Assembly: GCF_010669145.1 (NCBI RefSeq)
Contig: NZ_CP048635.1
Coordinates: 1,496,501 to 1,560,500, forward strand
DNA: 64,000 bases
Reading direction: 5' to 3'
From: Rhizobium oryzihabitans
Lineage (GTDB): Bacteria; Pseudomonadota; Alphaproteobacteria; Rhizobiales; Rhizobiaceae
The notes below the pieces were generated by a model, which saw only the letters and a program-made list of their open reading frames with translations, was not told the origin of the DNA and did no database searches. Shown here in pieces: positions 52,659 to 62,400 of the stretch. The position numbers were made by a program, and so were the translations under genes. The stretch's first letter is position 1; every line of letters starts with the position of its first letter.

Positions 52659-53828
52659 ATGTCCTCCACAACAGCAAAATTTAATAGCCGCCGTATCCGT
52701 CTTGGCATGGTCGGCGGCGGTCAGGGCGCCTTTATCGGTGCCGTGCATCGCATCGCGGCCCGGCTCGATGACCGTTACGAACTGGTGGCAGGCGCGCTTT
52801 CCTCAGACCCGGAACGCGCCAGCGCCTCGGCAACCCTGCTCGGCATAACGCCCGAGCGCTCCTACGCCTCGTTTGAGGAGATGGCGTCGGCCGAGGCCGG
52901 CCGCGAAGACGGTATCGAGGCAGTGGCCATCGTCACCCCCAACCACCTGCATTTCGCCCCGTCCAAGGTCTTTCTCGAATCCGGCATCCACGTCATCTGC
53001 GACAAGCCCGTTACCGCGACGCTGGAGGAGGCCAAGGAGCTGGCGAAGATCGTCAGGGCATCCGACAGGCTGTTCATCCTCACCCATAATTACACCGGCT
53101 ATGCCATGTTACGGCAGATGCGGGAGATGGTGGCGAACGGCGACATCGGCAAGCTGCGCCATGTCCAGGCCGAATACGCGCAGGACTGGCTGACCGAAGC
53201 GGTTGAAAAGACAGGGGCAAAGGGTGCGGAATGGCGCACCGACCCGAGCCGCTCGGGGGCGGGTGGGGCAATCGGCGACATCGGCACCCATGCCTTCAAT
53301 GCCGCCGCCTTCGTGACCGGTGAAATCCCCGCCAGCCTCTATGCCGATCTCACGTCGTTCGTTCCGGGCAGGCAGCTGGATGACAGCGCCAATATCCTGC
53401 TGCGTTATCAAAGCGGCGCAAAGGGCATGCTCTGGGCAAGCCAGATCGCGGTCGGCAATGAAAACGCCCTGTCGCTGAGGGTCTATGGAGACAAGGGCGG
53501 ACTTGAATGGCACCACCGCGTGCCGGACGAGCTTTGGTTCACGCCGTATGGGGAGCCGAAACGGCTGATTACACGCAATGGCGCGGGTGCCGGTGCCGCC
53601 GCAAACCGCGTCAGCCGCGTACCATCGGGGCACCCGGAGGGATATCTCGAAGGTTTTGCGACGATCTACCGCGAAGCCGCAGACGCAATCATCGCAAAAA
53701 GGGAGGGAAAAGCAGCCGCCGGGGATGTGATTTATCCCGGCATAGAGGACGGCCTTGCGGGTCTCGCATTCATCGATGCGGCCGTTCGGTCCAGCCTGAC
53801 CTCGTCCTGGGTGAAGATCGACATCTAG
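52659..53828 (+). CDS. Gfo/Idh/MocA family oxidoreductase
   Basis: A 389-residue NAD(P)-dependent dehydrogenase. The cofactor site is LGMVGGGQGAFIG (near residue 15-25), the catalytic loop CDKPVTATLEEA carries the conserved Lys-Pro, and the C-terminal half is the substrate domain (GAIGDIGTHAFNAAAFVTGE, with GTHA). Family members oxidise or reduce sugar hydroxyls, including position 3. In this operon it could reduce an imported 3-keto-sugar back to the parent sugar. It has no signal peptide. Confidence 0.85.
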   Translation: MSSTTAKFNSRRIRLGMVGGGQGAFIGAVHRIAARLDDRYELVAGALSSDPERASASATLLGITPERSYASFEEMASAEAGREDGIEAVAIVTPNHLHFAPSKVFLESGIHVICDKPVTATLEEAKELAKIVRASDRLFILTHNYTGYAMLRQMREMVANGDIGKLRHVQAEYAQDWLTEAVEKTGAKGAEWRTDPSRSGAGGAIGDIGTHAFNAAAFVTGEIPASLYADLTSFVPGRQLDDSANILLRYQSGAKGMLWASQIAVGNENALSLRVYGDKGGLEWHHRVPDELWFTPYGEPKRLITRNGAGAGAAANRVSRVPSGHPEGYLEGFATIYREAADAIIAKREGKAAAGDVIYPGIEDGLAGLAFIDAAVRSSLTSSWVKIDI

Positions 53829-53956
53829 ACCACTGGATATCGGGGACTGACGACGCAGGGCACTGGAGGTTGTGCCCGCATTATCCGGCTAATCGCTCGG
53901 GGAAGATGCGGGCAGGCGTGTCGTCACATTGATCAAACGGAAAGGGAGTTACGCGT

Positions 53957-54811
53957 TTGAAAACGTTCAAGTCAAAATTAGCCAGCATGGCATTCGTCGT
54001 CGGATTGGCGGCCGGTATCGCAAATCCGGTTCTGGCCGAAGACAGCAAGACGCTGCCGATTGCCGCGCAGATGTACACCCTGCGCAACGCCGGAACGCTG
54101 GAAGAGCAGCTTGCCATCCTCAACCGTGCCGGTGTTTCGGCCGTTGAAACGGTGGATATGCAGAAGGTCAGCGCCAGCGAGCTGAACGCGCTTCTGGAAA
54201 AGCACAGGATCAAGGTCATTTCCTCGCATGTGCCGATCGACAAGCTTCGCGGCAATCTCGATGAGGTCATCACCGAGCAGAAGGCTGTCGGCAATCCGGT
54301 CGTGACCGTGCCGTTCCTGAAGCCGGAAGACCGCCCGAAGGACGCTGCCGGCTGGACCGCCTTCGGCAAGGAGCTTGGTGGATATGCCGACAAGCTGTCT
54401 GCAGCCGGTCTCTCCATGGCCTACCACAACCATGATTTTGAAATGGTCAAGTTCGACGGCAAGACGGCGCTTGAACTGCTGCTCGATGCCGCAGGCCCGA
54501 AACTGCAGAGCGAACTCGACGTCGCCTGGGTGGCGCGCAGCGGCAATGATCCGGCTGAGTTCCTCGGCACCCTGAATGGCCGGGTTTTTGCAATCCACGC
54601 CAAGGACAATGCGCCGGCCGGCACGGCCGAAAACGAGCGTGGCTTTGCAACGCTTGGAACCGGCGTTCTCGACTGGAAAACGATCCTGCCGGCGGCCAAA
54701 CATGCCGGCGCACAGTGGTTCATCCTTGAACATGACCTTCCGCTCGATGCCGAAGCGGTCGTGACCAAGGGCAACGCGTTTCTGAGCGAACGCCTGCCGA
54801 CCATTCAGTAA
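53957..54811 (+). CDS. Exported sugar isomerase/epimerase-like TIM-barrel protein
   Basis: A 284-residue protein starting at TTG 53957 after AAGGGAG. It has a signal peptide (LASMAFVVGLAAGIANPVLA) and then LPIAAQMYTLRNAGTLEEQL, YHNHDFEM, SELDVAWVARSGNDP, IHAKDN and FILEHDLP, the ordered ligand segments of xylose-isomerase-like barrels. The family is normally cytoplasmic, so the signal peptide is notable. It sits just before the GMC dehydrogenase genes, whose active site is periplasmic, so it could act directly on the oxidised sugar. A 3-keto-glycoside lyase or isomerase is my preferred, unproven, idea. Confidence 0.8.
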   Translation: MKTFKSKLASMAFVVGLAAGIANPVLAEDSKTLPIAAQMYTLRNAGTLEEQLAILNRAGVSAVETVDMQKVSASELNALLEKHRIKVISSHVPIDKLRGNLDEVITEQKAVGNPVVTVPFLKPEDRPKDAAGWTAFGKELGGYADKLSAAGLSMAYHNHDFEMVKFDGKTALELLLDAAGPKLQSELDVAWVARSGNDPAEFLGTLNGRVFAIHAKDNAPAGTAENERGFATLGTGVLDWKTILPAAKHAGAQWFILEHDLPLDAEAVVTKGNAFLSERLPTIQ

Positions 54812-54837
54812 ACACTGCCAGTAAAACCAGAACCCCT

Positions 54838-54861
54838 CCCCGGCGGCCGGTTTCGCCGGGG
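54838..54861 (+). promoter_or_regulatory. Intergenic hairpin before the dehydrogenase genes
   Basis: CCCCGGCG and CGCCGGGG pair perfectly around an 8-base loop, 27 bases after the exported barrel gene and 103 before the GMC gene. There is no T-run. It may set relative expression of the two halves of the operon. Confidence 0.5.
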
Positions 54862-54963
54862 CGCATGAGGTTCGACAGACGCCTATCCAGTTTCCGCCGC
54901 GCTGCGACGGGAAGCGCTTCGTCTCGTCGACTTTTTACCCAAGTACCAATCGGAGGAGTTATC

Positions 54964-56649
54964 ATGGCAGACAATCATTATGATGCGATTGTTGTCGGCT
55001 CAGGCATCAGTGGAGGCTGGGCGGCAAAGGAACTCACGCAAAAGGGCCTGAAGGTCCTGATGCTGGAGCGCGGCCGCAACATCGAGCACATCACCGATTA
55101 TCAGAATGCCGACAAGGAAGCCTGGGATTATCCCCATCGCAACCGCGCCACGCAGGAAATGAAGGCGAAATACCCCGTTCTCAGCCGCGATTATCTGCTG
55201 GAAGAGGCCACGCTCGGCATGTGGGCGGATGAGCAGGAAACACCCTATGTCGAGGAAAAGCGTTTTGACTGGTTTCGTGGTTATCACGTCGGCGGCCGCT
55301 CGCTGCTCTGGGGACGCCAGACCTATCGCTGGTCGCAGACCGATTTCGAGGCCAACGCGAAAGAAGGCATCGCCGTCGACTGGCCGATCCGTTATGAAGA
55401 CGTCTCTCCCTGGTATGATTATGTCGAGCGTTTTGCCGGCATTTCCGGCAGCCGCGAGGGGCTGGATATTCTCCCCGATGGTGAATTCCTGCCGCCGATT
55501 CCGCTCAATTTCGTTGAACAGGATGTGGCCAGCAGGCTGAAGAAAGAGTTCAAGGGCACGCGTCACCTCATCAATTCGCGCTGCGCCAATATTACCCGGG
55601 AGCTTCCCGATCAGGAGCGAACACGCTGTCAGTTCCGCAACAAGTGTCGGCTGGGCTGTCCCTTCGGCGGCTATTTCAGCACGCAGGCATCCACCCTGCC
55701 TGCGGCACTCGCCACCGGCAATCTCACCCTTCGGCCTTTCTCCATCGTCAAGGAAATCCTCTACGACAAGGACAAGAAAAAGGCGCGCGGCGTCGAGATC
55801 ATCGATGCAGAAACCAACCTGACCTATGAATACACCGCCGACATCATCTTCCTGAACGCCTCGACGCTGAACTCGACCTGGGTGCTGATGAATTCGGCCA
55901 CCGATGTCTGGGAAGGCGGGCTTGGAAGCAGCTCCGGCGAACTCGGCCACAACGTGATGGACCACCATTTCCGCATGGGCGCGACCGGTCAGGTGGAAGG
56001 TTTCGAGGACTTCTACTTCAAGGGCCGCCGCCCGGCGGGCTTCTACATTCCGCGTTTCCGCAATACCGGCGACGACAAGCGCAAATATCTGCGTGGTTTC
56101 GGTTATCAGGGCTCGGCCAGTCGTTCGCGCTGGGAACGGGAAATCGCCGAGCTCAATATCGGTGCCGATTACAAGGAAGCGCTGACCGAGCCGGGCGGCT
56201 GGACCATCGGCATGACTGCCTTCGGCGAAATGCTTCCCTATCACGACAACCGCGTGAAGCTGGATCATGACAAGAAGGACAAATGGGGCCTGCCGGTCCT
56301 CTCCATGAATGTCGAGATGAAGCAGAACGAACTCGACATGCGCGAAGACATGGTCAATGACGCCGTCGAGATGTTCGAGGCGGTCGGCATCAAGAATGTC
56401 AAACCCTCCAGGGGCACCTATGCGCCGGGCATGGGTATTCACGAAATGGGCACTGCCCGCATGGGGCGCGACCCGAAAACCTCCGTCCTCAACGGCAACA
56501 ACCAGGTCTGGGATGCGCAGAACGTCTTCGTGACTGATGGTGCCTGCATGACTTCGGCTTCCTGCGTCAACCCGTCTTTGACCTACATGGCGCTGACGGC
56601 GCGTGCCGCTGAATTCGCCGTTTCCGAACGCAAGAAGGGGAACCTGTGA
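54964..56649 (+). CDS. GMC-family flavoprotein dehydrogenase, large subunit (glucoside-3-dehydrogenase-like)
   Basis: A 561-residue protein from ATG 54964 after GGAGGAG. The FAD site is YDAIVVGSGISGGWAAKEL. Three cysteines, Cys222, Cys228 and Cys232 in RCQFRNKCRLGCPFGG, could bind an iron-sulfur cluster as in related FAD sugar dehydrogenases. The catalytic pair is probably His493 (GIHEMGTARMG) and Asn536 (SCVNPSLTY). No signal of its own is present; in this family the subunit is exported with its small partner. With the next two genes it forms an electron-transferring sugar dehydrogenase. Gluconate 2-dehydrogenase and fructose dehydrogenase are alternatives to glucoside 3-oxidation. Confidence 0.85.
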   Translation: MADNHYDAIVVGSGISGGWAAKELTQKGLKVLMLERGRNIEHITDYQNADKEAWDYPHRNRATQEMKAKYPVLSRDYLLEEATLGMWADEQETPYVEEKRFDWFRGYHVGGRSLLWGRQTYRWSQTDFEANAKEGIAVDWPIRYEDVSPWYDYVERFAGISGSREGLDILPDGEFLPPIPLNFVEQDVASRLKKEFKGTRHLINSRCANITRELPDQERTRCQFRNKCRLGCPFGGYFSTQASTLPAALATGNLTLRPFSIVKEILYDKDKKKARGVEIIDAETNLTYEYTADIIFLNASTLNSTWVLMNSATDVWEGGLGSSSGELGHNVMDHHFRMGATGQVEGFEDFYFKGRRPAGFYIPRFRNTGDDKRKYLRGFGYQGSASRSRWEREIAELNIGADYKEALTEPGGWTIGMTAFGEMLPYHDNRVKLDHDKKDKWGLPVLSMNVEMKQNELDMREDMVNDAVEMFEAVGIKNVKPSRGTYAPGMGIHEMGTARMGRDPKTSVLNGNNQVWDAQNVFVTDGACMTSASCVNPSLTYMALTARAAEFAVSERKKGNL

Positions 56650-57209
56650 TGAACAGACGCGAACTGCTGAAACTGATAGCCATTGCCTCGGGCCTTCCGC
56701 TGATCGGCGCGGATGTCCTCACAGCCACGGAAAACGCCGCCAAACCAGCCGGCGCTGCCCACGTCTTCACCCCGGAGGAAATCCGGTTTCTGGACGAGGT
56801 GGCGGAAACCATCATTCCGCGCACCTCCACGCCGGGGGCGAAGGATGCCGGAGTGGGTGCATTCATGGCCGTCTATGCGGCCGATTGCTACACCGAGGAA
56901 CAGCGGACACTTTTCCTTTCGGCGATTTCCGACATCGAAAAGCGCAGTCAGGCCGAACACAAAAAGGCCTTTCTCGAGCTGACGCCGGAACAGCGGCAGG
57001 TGCTGCTAGCCGCTCTCGACAAGCAGGCCAAGGCGGAACAGACGCCGGCAAAGCCGCACGCCTTCACGCTGGTCAAGCAGCTGACGCTGCTCGGCTTCTT
57101 CACCTCGAAAATCGGCGCCACGGAAGTTCTCGTCTACGACGAGATTCCCGGTGGTTTCGAAGACCGCGTTCCCTACAAGAAGGGCACGCCCGCCTGGGGC
57201 ACGACCTGA
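56649..57209 (+). CDS. Gluconate 2-dehydrogenase subunit 3 family protein (small subunit)
   Basis: A 186-residue protein starting in a TGATG overlap with the flavoprotein gene. The N-terminus MNRRELLKLIAIASGLPLIG is a twin-arginine-like signal, followed by HVFTPEEIRFLDEVAETIIP and FLELTPEQRQVLLAALDKQA and LLGFFTSKIGATEVLVYDEI. This family carries its flavoprotein partner across the membrane by the Tat pathway, so the large subunit without a signal would act in the periplasm. Both subunits are encoded as in the lacA/lacC pair known for glucoside 3-dehydrogenase. Confidence 0.85.
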   Translation: MNRRELLKLIAIASGLPLIGADVLTATENAAKPAGAAHVFTPEEIRFLDEVAETIIPRTSTPGAKDAGVGAFMAVYAADCYTEEQRTLFLSAISDIEKRSQAEHKKAFLELTPEQRQVLLAALDKQAKAEQTPAKPHAFTLVKQLTLLGFFTSKIGATEVLVYDEIPGGFEDRVPYKKGTPAWGTT

Positions 57210-57221
57210 AGAAATAACTGT

Positions 57222-57249
57222 CGGCCCGTCCGCATTTGTGGGCGGGCCG
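57222..57249 (+). promoter_or_regulatory. Intergenic hairpin before the cytochrome gene
   Basis: CGGCCCG and CGGGCCG pair over 7 bp with a 14-base loop between the small-subunit and cytochrome c genes. No T-run follows. Function unknown, possibly mRNA processing. Confidence 0.45.
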
Positions 57250-57278
57250 CACTCAAGCGGCAAAACAAGGATAATACG

Positions 57279-57674
57279 ATGCGCAATATAACAATCATCG
57301 CGGCGGCAATGTTTGCCGCAAGCGCCATTCCCGCTCTCTCGGAAGGCGATGTTGCCAAGGGGGAGGCGGTCTTCAAGCGCTGTTCCGCCTGTCACGCCAT
57401 AGGCGAGGGCGCGAAAAACAGGGTCGGCCCACAGCTTAACGGCATCATCGGCCGTGCGGCAGGCGGCGATCCTGACTATACTTATTCGGCTGCGATGAAA
57501 AAGGCGGGCGAGGACGGCCTTGTCTGGACACCGGAAGAATTGCGGGATTTCCTGAGCGCGCCCAAGAAAAAGATACCCGGCAACAAGATGGCGCTGGCTG
57601 GCATCAGCAAGCCGGAAGATCTGGACAATCTCATCGCCTATATCGAAAGCGCGGCCTCCAAACCGGCTGAATAA
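57279..57674 (+). CDS. Cytochrome c (class I, c550-like)
   Basis: A 131-residue periplasmic protein with signal peptide MRNITIIAAAMFAASAIPAL. The heme motif is CSACH (Cys35, Cys38, His39) and Met104 in GNKMALAGI is the likely sixth ligand. It is the last gene of the operon and would take electrons from the GMC dehydrogenase into the respiratory chain. The dehydrogenase, small subunit and cytochrome set matches the lacA-lacC-lacB layout of glucoside 3-dehydrogenases. Confidence 0.9.
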   Translation: MRNITIIAAAMFAASAIPALSEGDVAKGEAVFKRCSACHAIGEGAKNRVGPQLNGIIGRAAGGDPDYTYSAAMKKAGEDGLVWTPEELRDFLSAPKKKIPGNKMALAGISKPEDLDNLIAYIESAASKPAE

Positions 57675-57687
57675 GGCTGCACACCTT

Positions 57688-57707
57688 GCCGGGAGAGAGA
57701 GCCCGGC
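57688..57707. terminator. Possible terminator hairpin between convergent genes
   Basis: GCCGGG and CCCGGC pair around AGAGAGAG, just after the cytochrome c stop and before the convergent DUF488 gene. It has no T-run, so the call is tentative. Confidence 0.4.
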
Positions 57708-57728
57708 CTGCGGGCGAGGCGGCGAGAT

Positions 57729-58079
57729 TCAGTGCGAACGGAGATAGTCAGCGAGAACGAGGGCGTGATTATGTTCGGTGTCATGGGCGGCATAAAGCAG
57801 CGTCACGCGCCCCTCGGCCATAAATGCCTTCATGCGCGCCACGGCGTCGGGATTGGCTGACAGTTCCGCGTCATAGTGGCGGGTGAATTCCGCAAAGCGT
57901 GACGGCATATGGGAAAAACTCTTGCGCAATTCGTTGCTCGGCGCGATCTCCTTCAGCCAGATGGAAAGCTGTGCAGTTTCCTTGCGCATGCCACGGGGCC
58001 AGAGCCGGTCCACCAGGATGCGCGCGCCGTCATCGTCGCTGACGGCATCGTAAATCCGTTTTACCCTTATGTCTGACAT
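57729..58079 (-). CDS. DUF488 domain-containing protein
   Basis: A 116-residue protein with the DUF488 features DGARILVDRLWPRGMRKE, LSIWLKEIAPSNELRKSFSH, a YDAEL helix and VTLLYAAHDTEHNHALVL. ATG 58079 has AGGAGA upstream. The family is small, cytoplasmic and uncharacterised. It is transcribed toward the sugar operon and is probably unrelated to it. The 214 bases between its start and the LysR gene end show no feature I recognise. Confidence 0.8.
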   Translation of the reverse strand: MSDIRVKRIYDAVSDDDGARILVDRLWPRGMRKETAQLSIWLKEIAPSNELRKSFSHMPSRFAEFTRHYDAELSANPDAVARMKAFMAEGRVTLLYAAHDTEHNHALVLADYLRSH

Positions 58080-58293
58080 GGGCGGTCTCCTCGCTTGGCA
58101 AGTGAATGATTTATAGCGGCTTTTGTGAAGTCGCACCTGAAAATCGCTCTGCCGCCCGCAACGGCCTCCGACGGCGCCCTTATGAGATATCTCCCGCCGC
58201 CATCACCCGACCGATGATTTTTCTGCTCTTTCCCGTGATGTGGCAAAGATCGTAAAACGGCATCCGGATTTGTCTGGCCTTGCTGACGCGCGA

Positions 58294-59154
58294 TCAGACC
58301 CGGGCGGATAGCTCGATGAAGCTTCGCACCAGCGGCAGATGCCGGCGTTCGGCAAGGCAGATCGCATATTCGTCGATCAGTTCGCTGGCGTCGCGCAGTG
58401 GTACGAAGCAGAGGCGCGCATCGTGGCCGAATTCGAGATCGGCCACCACGCCGCATCCCACGCCGTTGGCGATGGCCTCCCGCACGCCTTCGCGGGAGGA
58501 AATCTCGACCACACGCTGAATGGAAATGCCGTGATCAGCTAGGTTCTTCTCGAAGATTTCACGCGTGCGCGATCCCCTTTCACGCATGACGAAGGATATC
58601 CCCTCCAGTTCGGCCATGAAGACACCGTCCCGCTGCGCAAACGGGTGTGAGACGGATACGCACAGACCAATCCGCATGCTCAGAAATTTGATCCCGTAAA
58701 GACGTGGATCGTCCGGCGCACGGGCGGTGATGGCCACATCGGCCCGGTAATCGATGATCTGCTCCACCACCCGTGCCGAATTGTCGACGGAAAGGGAAAA
58801 GGTCAGTTGCGGTCGCTCGGCCTTCAGCCGTGAAAGGATCGGCAGCGGCAGGATGGGGCCATCCGCCGCCACGCGCAAATGTCCGCCGGCGGCGTCAACT
58901 TCACCCCGTAGCAACGCCTTAGCCTCGTTTTCCGCCTGGAACAGGCGGGCGGTGATTTCGAAGAGGCGCTCACCCTGTGGGCTGAGGCTCACCCCGCGCG
59001 CTTTTCTTTCCAGAAGATTGACCCCGCTGATGGCTTCCAGCTCCCGCACATGGGTCGAGAGGGTGGACTGGCTGATTGCCATGTCCCGTGCAGCCTGGGA
59101 AAAGCCGCCCGATTGCGCAACGATGTGGAAGGCTTTCAGCTGTGTGATCGACAT
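58294..59154 (-). CDS. LysR-family transcriptional regulator
   Basis: A 286-residue regulator starting MSITQLKAFHIVAQSGGFSQ with the helix-turn-helix SQAARDMAISQSTLSTHVRE and the effector domain from about residue 90 (GHLRVAADGPILPLPILSRL, VGCGVVADLEFGHDARL). ATG 59154 is chosen because the family start aligns there; upstream in-frame codons lack a site. It is divergent from the RTX phosphoesterase gene across 253 bases. LysR regulators often control the divergent gene, so regulation of the secreted phosphoesterase is a fair guess but is not proven. Confidence 0.85.
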   Translation of the reverse strand: MSITQLKAFHIVAQSGGFSQAARDMAISQSTLSTHVRELEAISGVNLLERKARGVSLSPQGERLFEITARLFQAENEAKALLRGEVDAAGGHLRVAADGPILPLPILSRLKAERPQLTFSLSVDNSARVVEQIIDYRADVAITARAPDDPRLYGIKFLSMRIGLCVSVSHPFAQRDGVFMAELEGISFVMRERGSRTREIFEKNLADHGISIQRVVEISSREGVREAIANGVGCGVVADLEFGHDARLCFVPLRDASELIDEYAICLAERRHLPLVRSFIELSARV

Positions 59155-59407
59155 GGGTTCCTGTTCTGCCGCCGGTCGACACGACAAGCGTCGATGCGAT
59201 GTGGATCATCGGCGAAAACGCTGACAAGACCATGACGCCTGCCGGATGGTTTCGTTTACCCTGTTGGGGAAACCGATGGCGGGCATGGGAAAACACTATG
59301 GCGCGTTTACGTTTTGTTAGGAATTCGTCATCGGCGCGTTAGTCGTCGTCCTTAATCGTGCCGGCATGGCCACAGGGCCAATCCGTTTCACGTAAAGGGT
59401 CAAAGAG

Positions 59408-62400
59408 ATGACGACTTCTGAAAACTCGATCGCCAATCCCATCGAATCCTCCTCTGACTGGCTCCTGACCATTCCGCGCCTGTCGCAACAGCAGAGCATT
59501 CTCGTCTCGCCGAACGGTGCCGGCACGGCAACCTCCTACAGCCTGGTCTACGACGTCTATTTCCCGAAGAACGGCTCCACCGGCTGGATGCCTTTCCTGC
59601 AGACTGACCTTACCAACCGCAGCGATGGCGATATTTTCGGCAAGGCAAGCGGTGATAGCTATGGCCTTGGCATCAGCAGCGATTATCGCGGCACGGCCAA
59701 GCTGGACGCCTGGAACCGCATCGGCTTGACGATCGAAACAGATGCGGGCGGCGCGGTTTCGATGAAAAAATACATCAACGGTGAATTCGTCGCCGACCAG
59801 AAGATTGCTGCGTCCGGCGCCGGTCGCTTCGGCATCGACATGTCCAAGGGCTTCCTGATCTTTTCCGACGAGGATGGCGAAACCTCGCCCGGCTACCTCA
59901 GCACTCTTCTTTTCCTCAAACAGGTTCTGACAGCCGACGAAATGTCGTATCTCGGAGGCCCTAAGGCCTCCGGCATCTTGCCGGATGCGATGAAGCAGGA
60001 GGCTGAAAAGGTCGGCGTCCTCGAAACCCGCTTTGCCCAGGGTTCGGCCACGCCCGCGATTGGAAAGGGTACAGTCACCGGTAACGGCACAACCCTCGAA
60101 TTCAAGACTCCGGCCCAGGCCGGCATTCTCGCCATCGGCCAGAAGCCTGCGGTCGATCCGGTTGCTGTCGCTAAAACGTCGGCCATCAAGGATATGATGG
60201 TGACGCCTGATGCGGCGAATGTGACGATCGATCTGTCGAAGCATTTCTCCGGTGAGAAGCTCACCTTCACCGTTCAGAACAGCAAGAACGAGACCGTTAC
60301 CGCGGTCCTGACGGATGGCAACAAGTTGACGCTCGACTTTGCGGCTCTCGGCCATTCCGATATCCGCGTGACGGCCACCGACGGTGCCGGCAAGAGCGCC
60401 ACGGACGACTTCCGCGTGCGCGTGGCCGGTCCGAACGCCTATACCATCGCCGTCTTCCCAGACACGCAGGACTACACGTCCAATGCCGGCATCAAGCACC
60501 TGTTCGGCGAGATGACGCAATGGCTGGTCGACAATCGCGACAGTCATAAAATCGTCTTCATGAGCCATGTCGGCGATATCACCCAGAACAACCGCCCCGC
60601 CGAGTGGGATGTCGCCGAGCCGGCGCTTCGCAAGCTCGACGGCAAGGTGCCTTACGCGCTGCTGCCTGGCAATCATGATCAGGCGAATGGCGGAAGTGCT
60701 GCCGACCACACCTCAGTTGAACTGGACAGGCGCTTTTCTGCTGAAAAGCAGGCGGCAACCAATCCCGGCGTCTTCGGCGGTGCCTACGATCAGGAACAGG
60801 CTGCCGCGCGCAATACCTACAGCACCTTCACCGCGCCGGATGGCACCAAGTGGCTGTCCATCTCGCTCGAATTCGGTCCGCGCGACGACGTGATCCGCTG
60901 GGCGGGCGACGTCATCGAGAAGTTTCCCGACCACCGCGTCATGCTCGCAACGCATTCGCTGACCAGCTATGCGACGCGTCAGGACAACCTGGCCCTGCCG
61001 CTTTATGACGAAGGTGCCGGCTACGACTACGGCATGCGCACCGACCAGCGCGGTGCAAACGACGGCGAATATGTCGCCCGCGCGCTGCTTGCACGTTACC
61101 CCAACATCGTCATGACCTTCTCCGGCCATATTTTCGGCGACGGCGCGGAAACCGACATCACTTACAACCAGTATGGCGAGCCCGTCTTCCAGTTCCTGGT
61201 CAATTACCAGAACGGTGTATCGCGTGAAATCACCGGCAACGGCGTCGAATCCCGCGGCAATAATGGCGGCAACGGCGCGATGCGCCTGATCACCGTTGAT
61301 CCTGACAATAACCGCATCACCACAGAGACCTATTTCACCGCCTTCGATGACTATCTTGACGGTTACCGCACGAAGCCTGAGCTCGATCGCGATGGCCTGA
61401 CCGGTTATTATCGCGGACATCAGGAAGTGTTCGAGAATGTCTATGTCGGTGCAGGCAAGGCCCGCGCCATGGCCGAGGCCGGAGACGATATCGTCGCCAA
61501 TGCCGCTGCCGGGGCATCCACAGCCGCTGTCTCCCTGTCCGGTGCGAAGTCGCTGCTTGTCGGTGAAATACAGAGCTTCGTCTGGACCGACAAGAACGGC
61601 GATATCGTTGCTGAAGGCAAGGAGGCTGTGGCCGATCTCGCTCTCGGCAAGCATAAATTGACGCTCACAGCAACGGATGTGAACGGCGTCAAGACCAGCG
61701 ATAAGATCGATGTTCTGGTGCGCGGCGACCGCACACTGCTTGTTGAAAACTTCAACGACGGCAAAGCCGAGGGCTGGGCCACCGATTTTGGCGCAGCTGA
61801 CGGCAATACCGGCCGGTTCCTGCTCAAGGGCACGGTGTTTTCCCGCCCGACCGCAAGCGCCAATCTTGCGGCACCTGAGGCGGCACTTTTCGACCAGAGC
61901 GATGCTGCGGGCAACAAGCTCGTCTATATCGGCGCTCAGTCGGCCGCCTGGAGCGACTACGTGTTCGAGGCGACGCTGACACAACTCGATAACGATGCGA
62001 TGGGCGTCTACTTCTACTATAAGGACGCAAACAACTACTACCGCTTCGCCATGGACGGCGAAACAAACCGCCGCCAGCTTGTAAAGGTCGCCGACGGAAA
62101 GGCAGTCCTGCTTGCCGAGGTCAATGCAGGCACGCCCTATAATATGGATATCCCGCTGACTGTTGCCGTGGTCGGTGGCTCCATCAACGTCTTCATTGGC
62201 GACAAGAACGTCTTCGGCGGCCCTGTCATGGATGCGACCGCTCCGCTTTCCGGCGGCACCGTCGGCGTCTATTCCAGTGGCCAGCGCGCTTCGGTTTTCG
62301 ATGACATCGTCGTCACCAAGGCAGGCACGACCGCCAAGGCCGGCATTGATCAAAGAGCCTACGACATCGACGGCGACGGCAAGGCGTCCGTCACGCTCGA

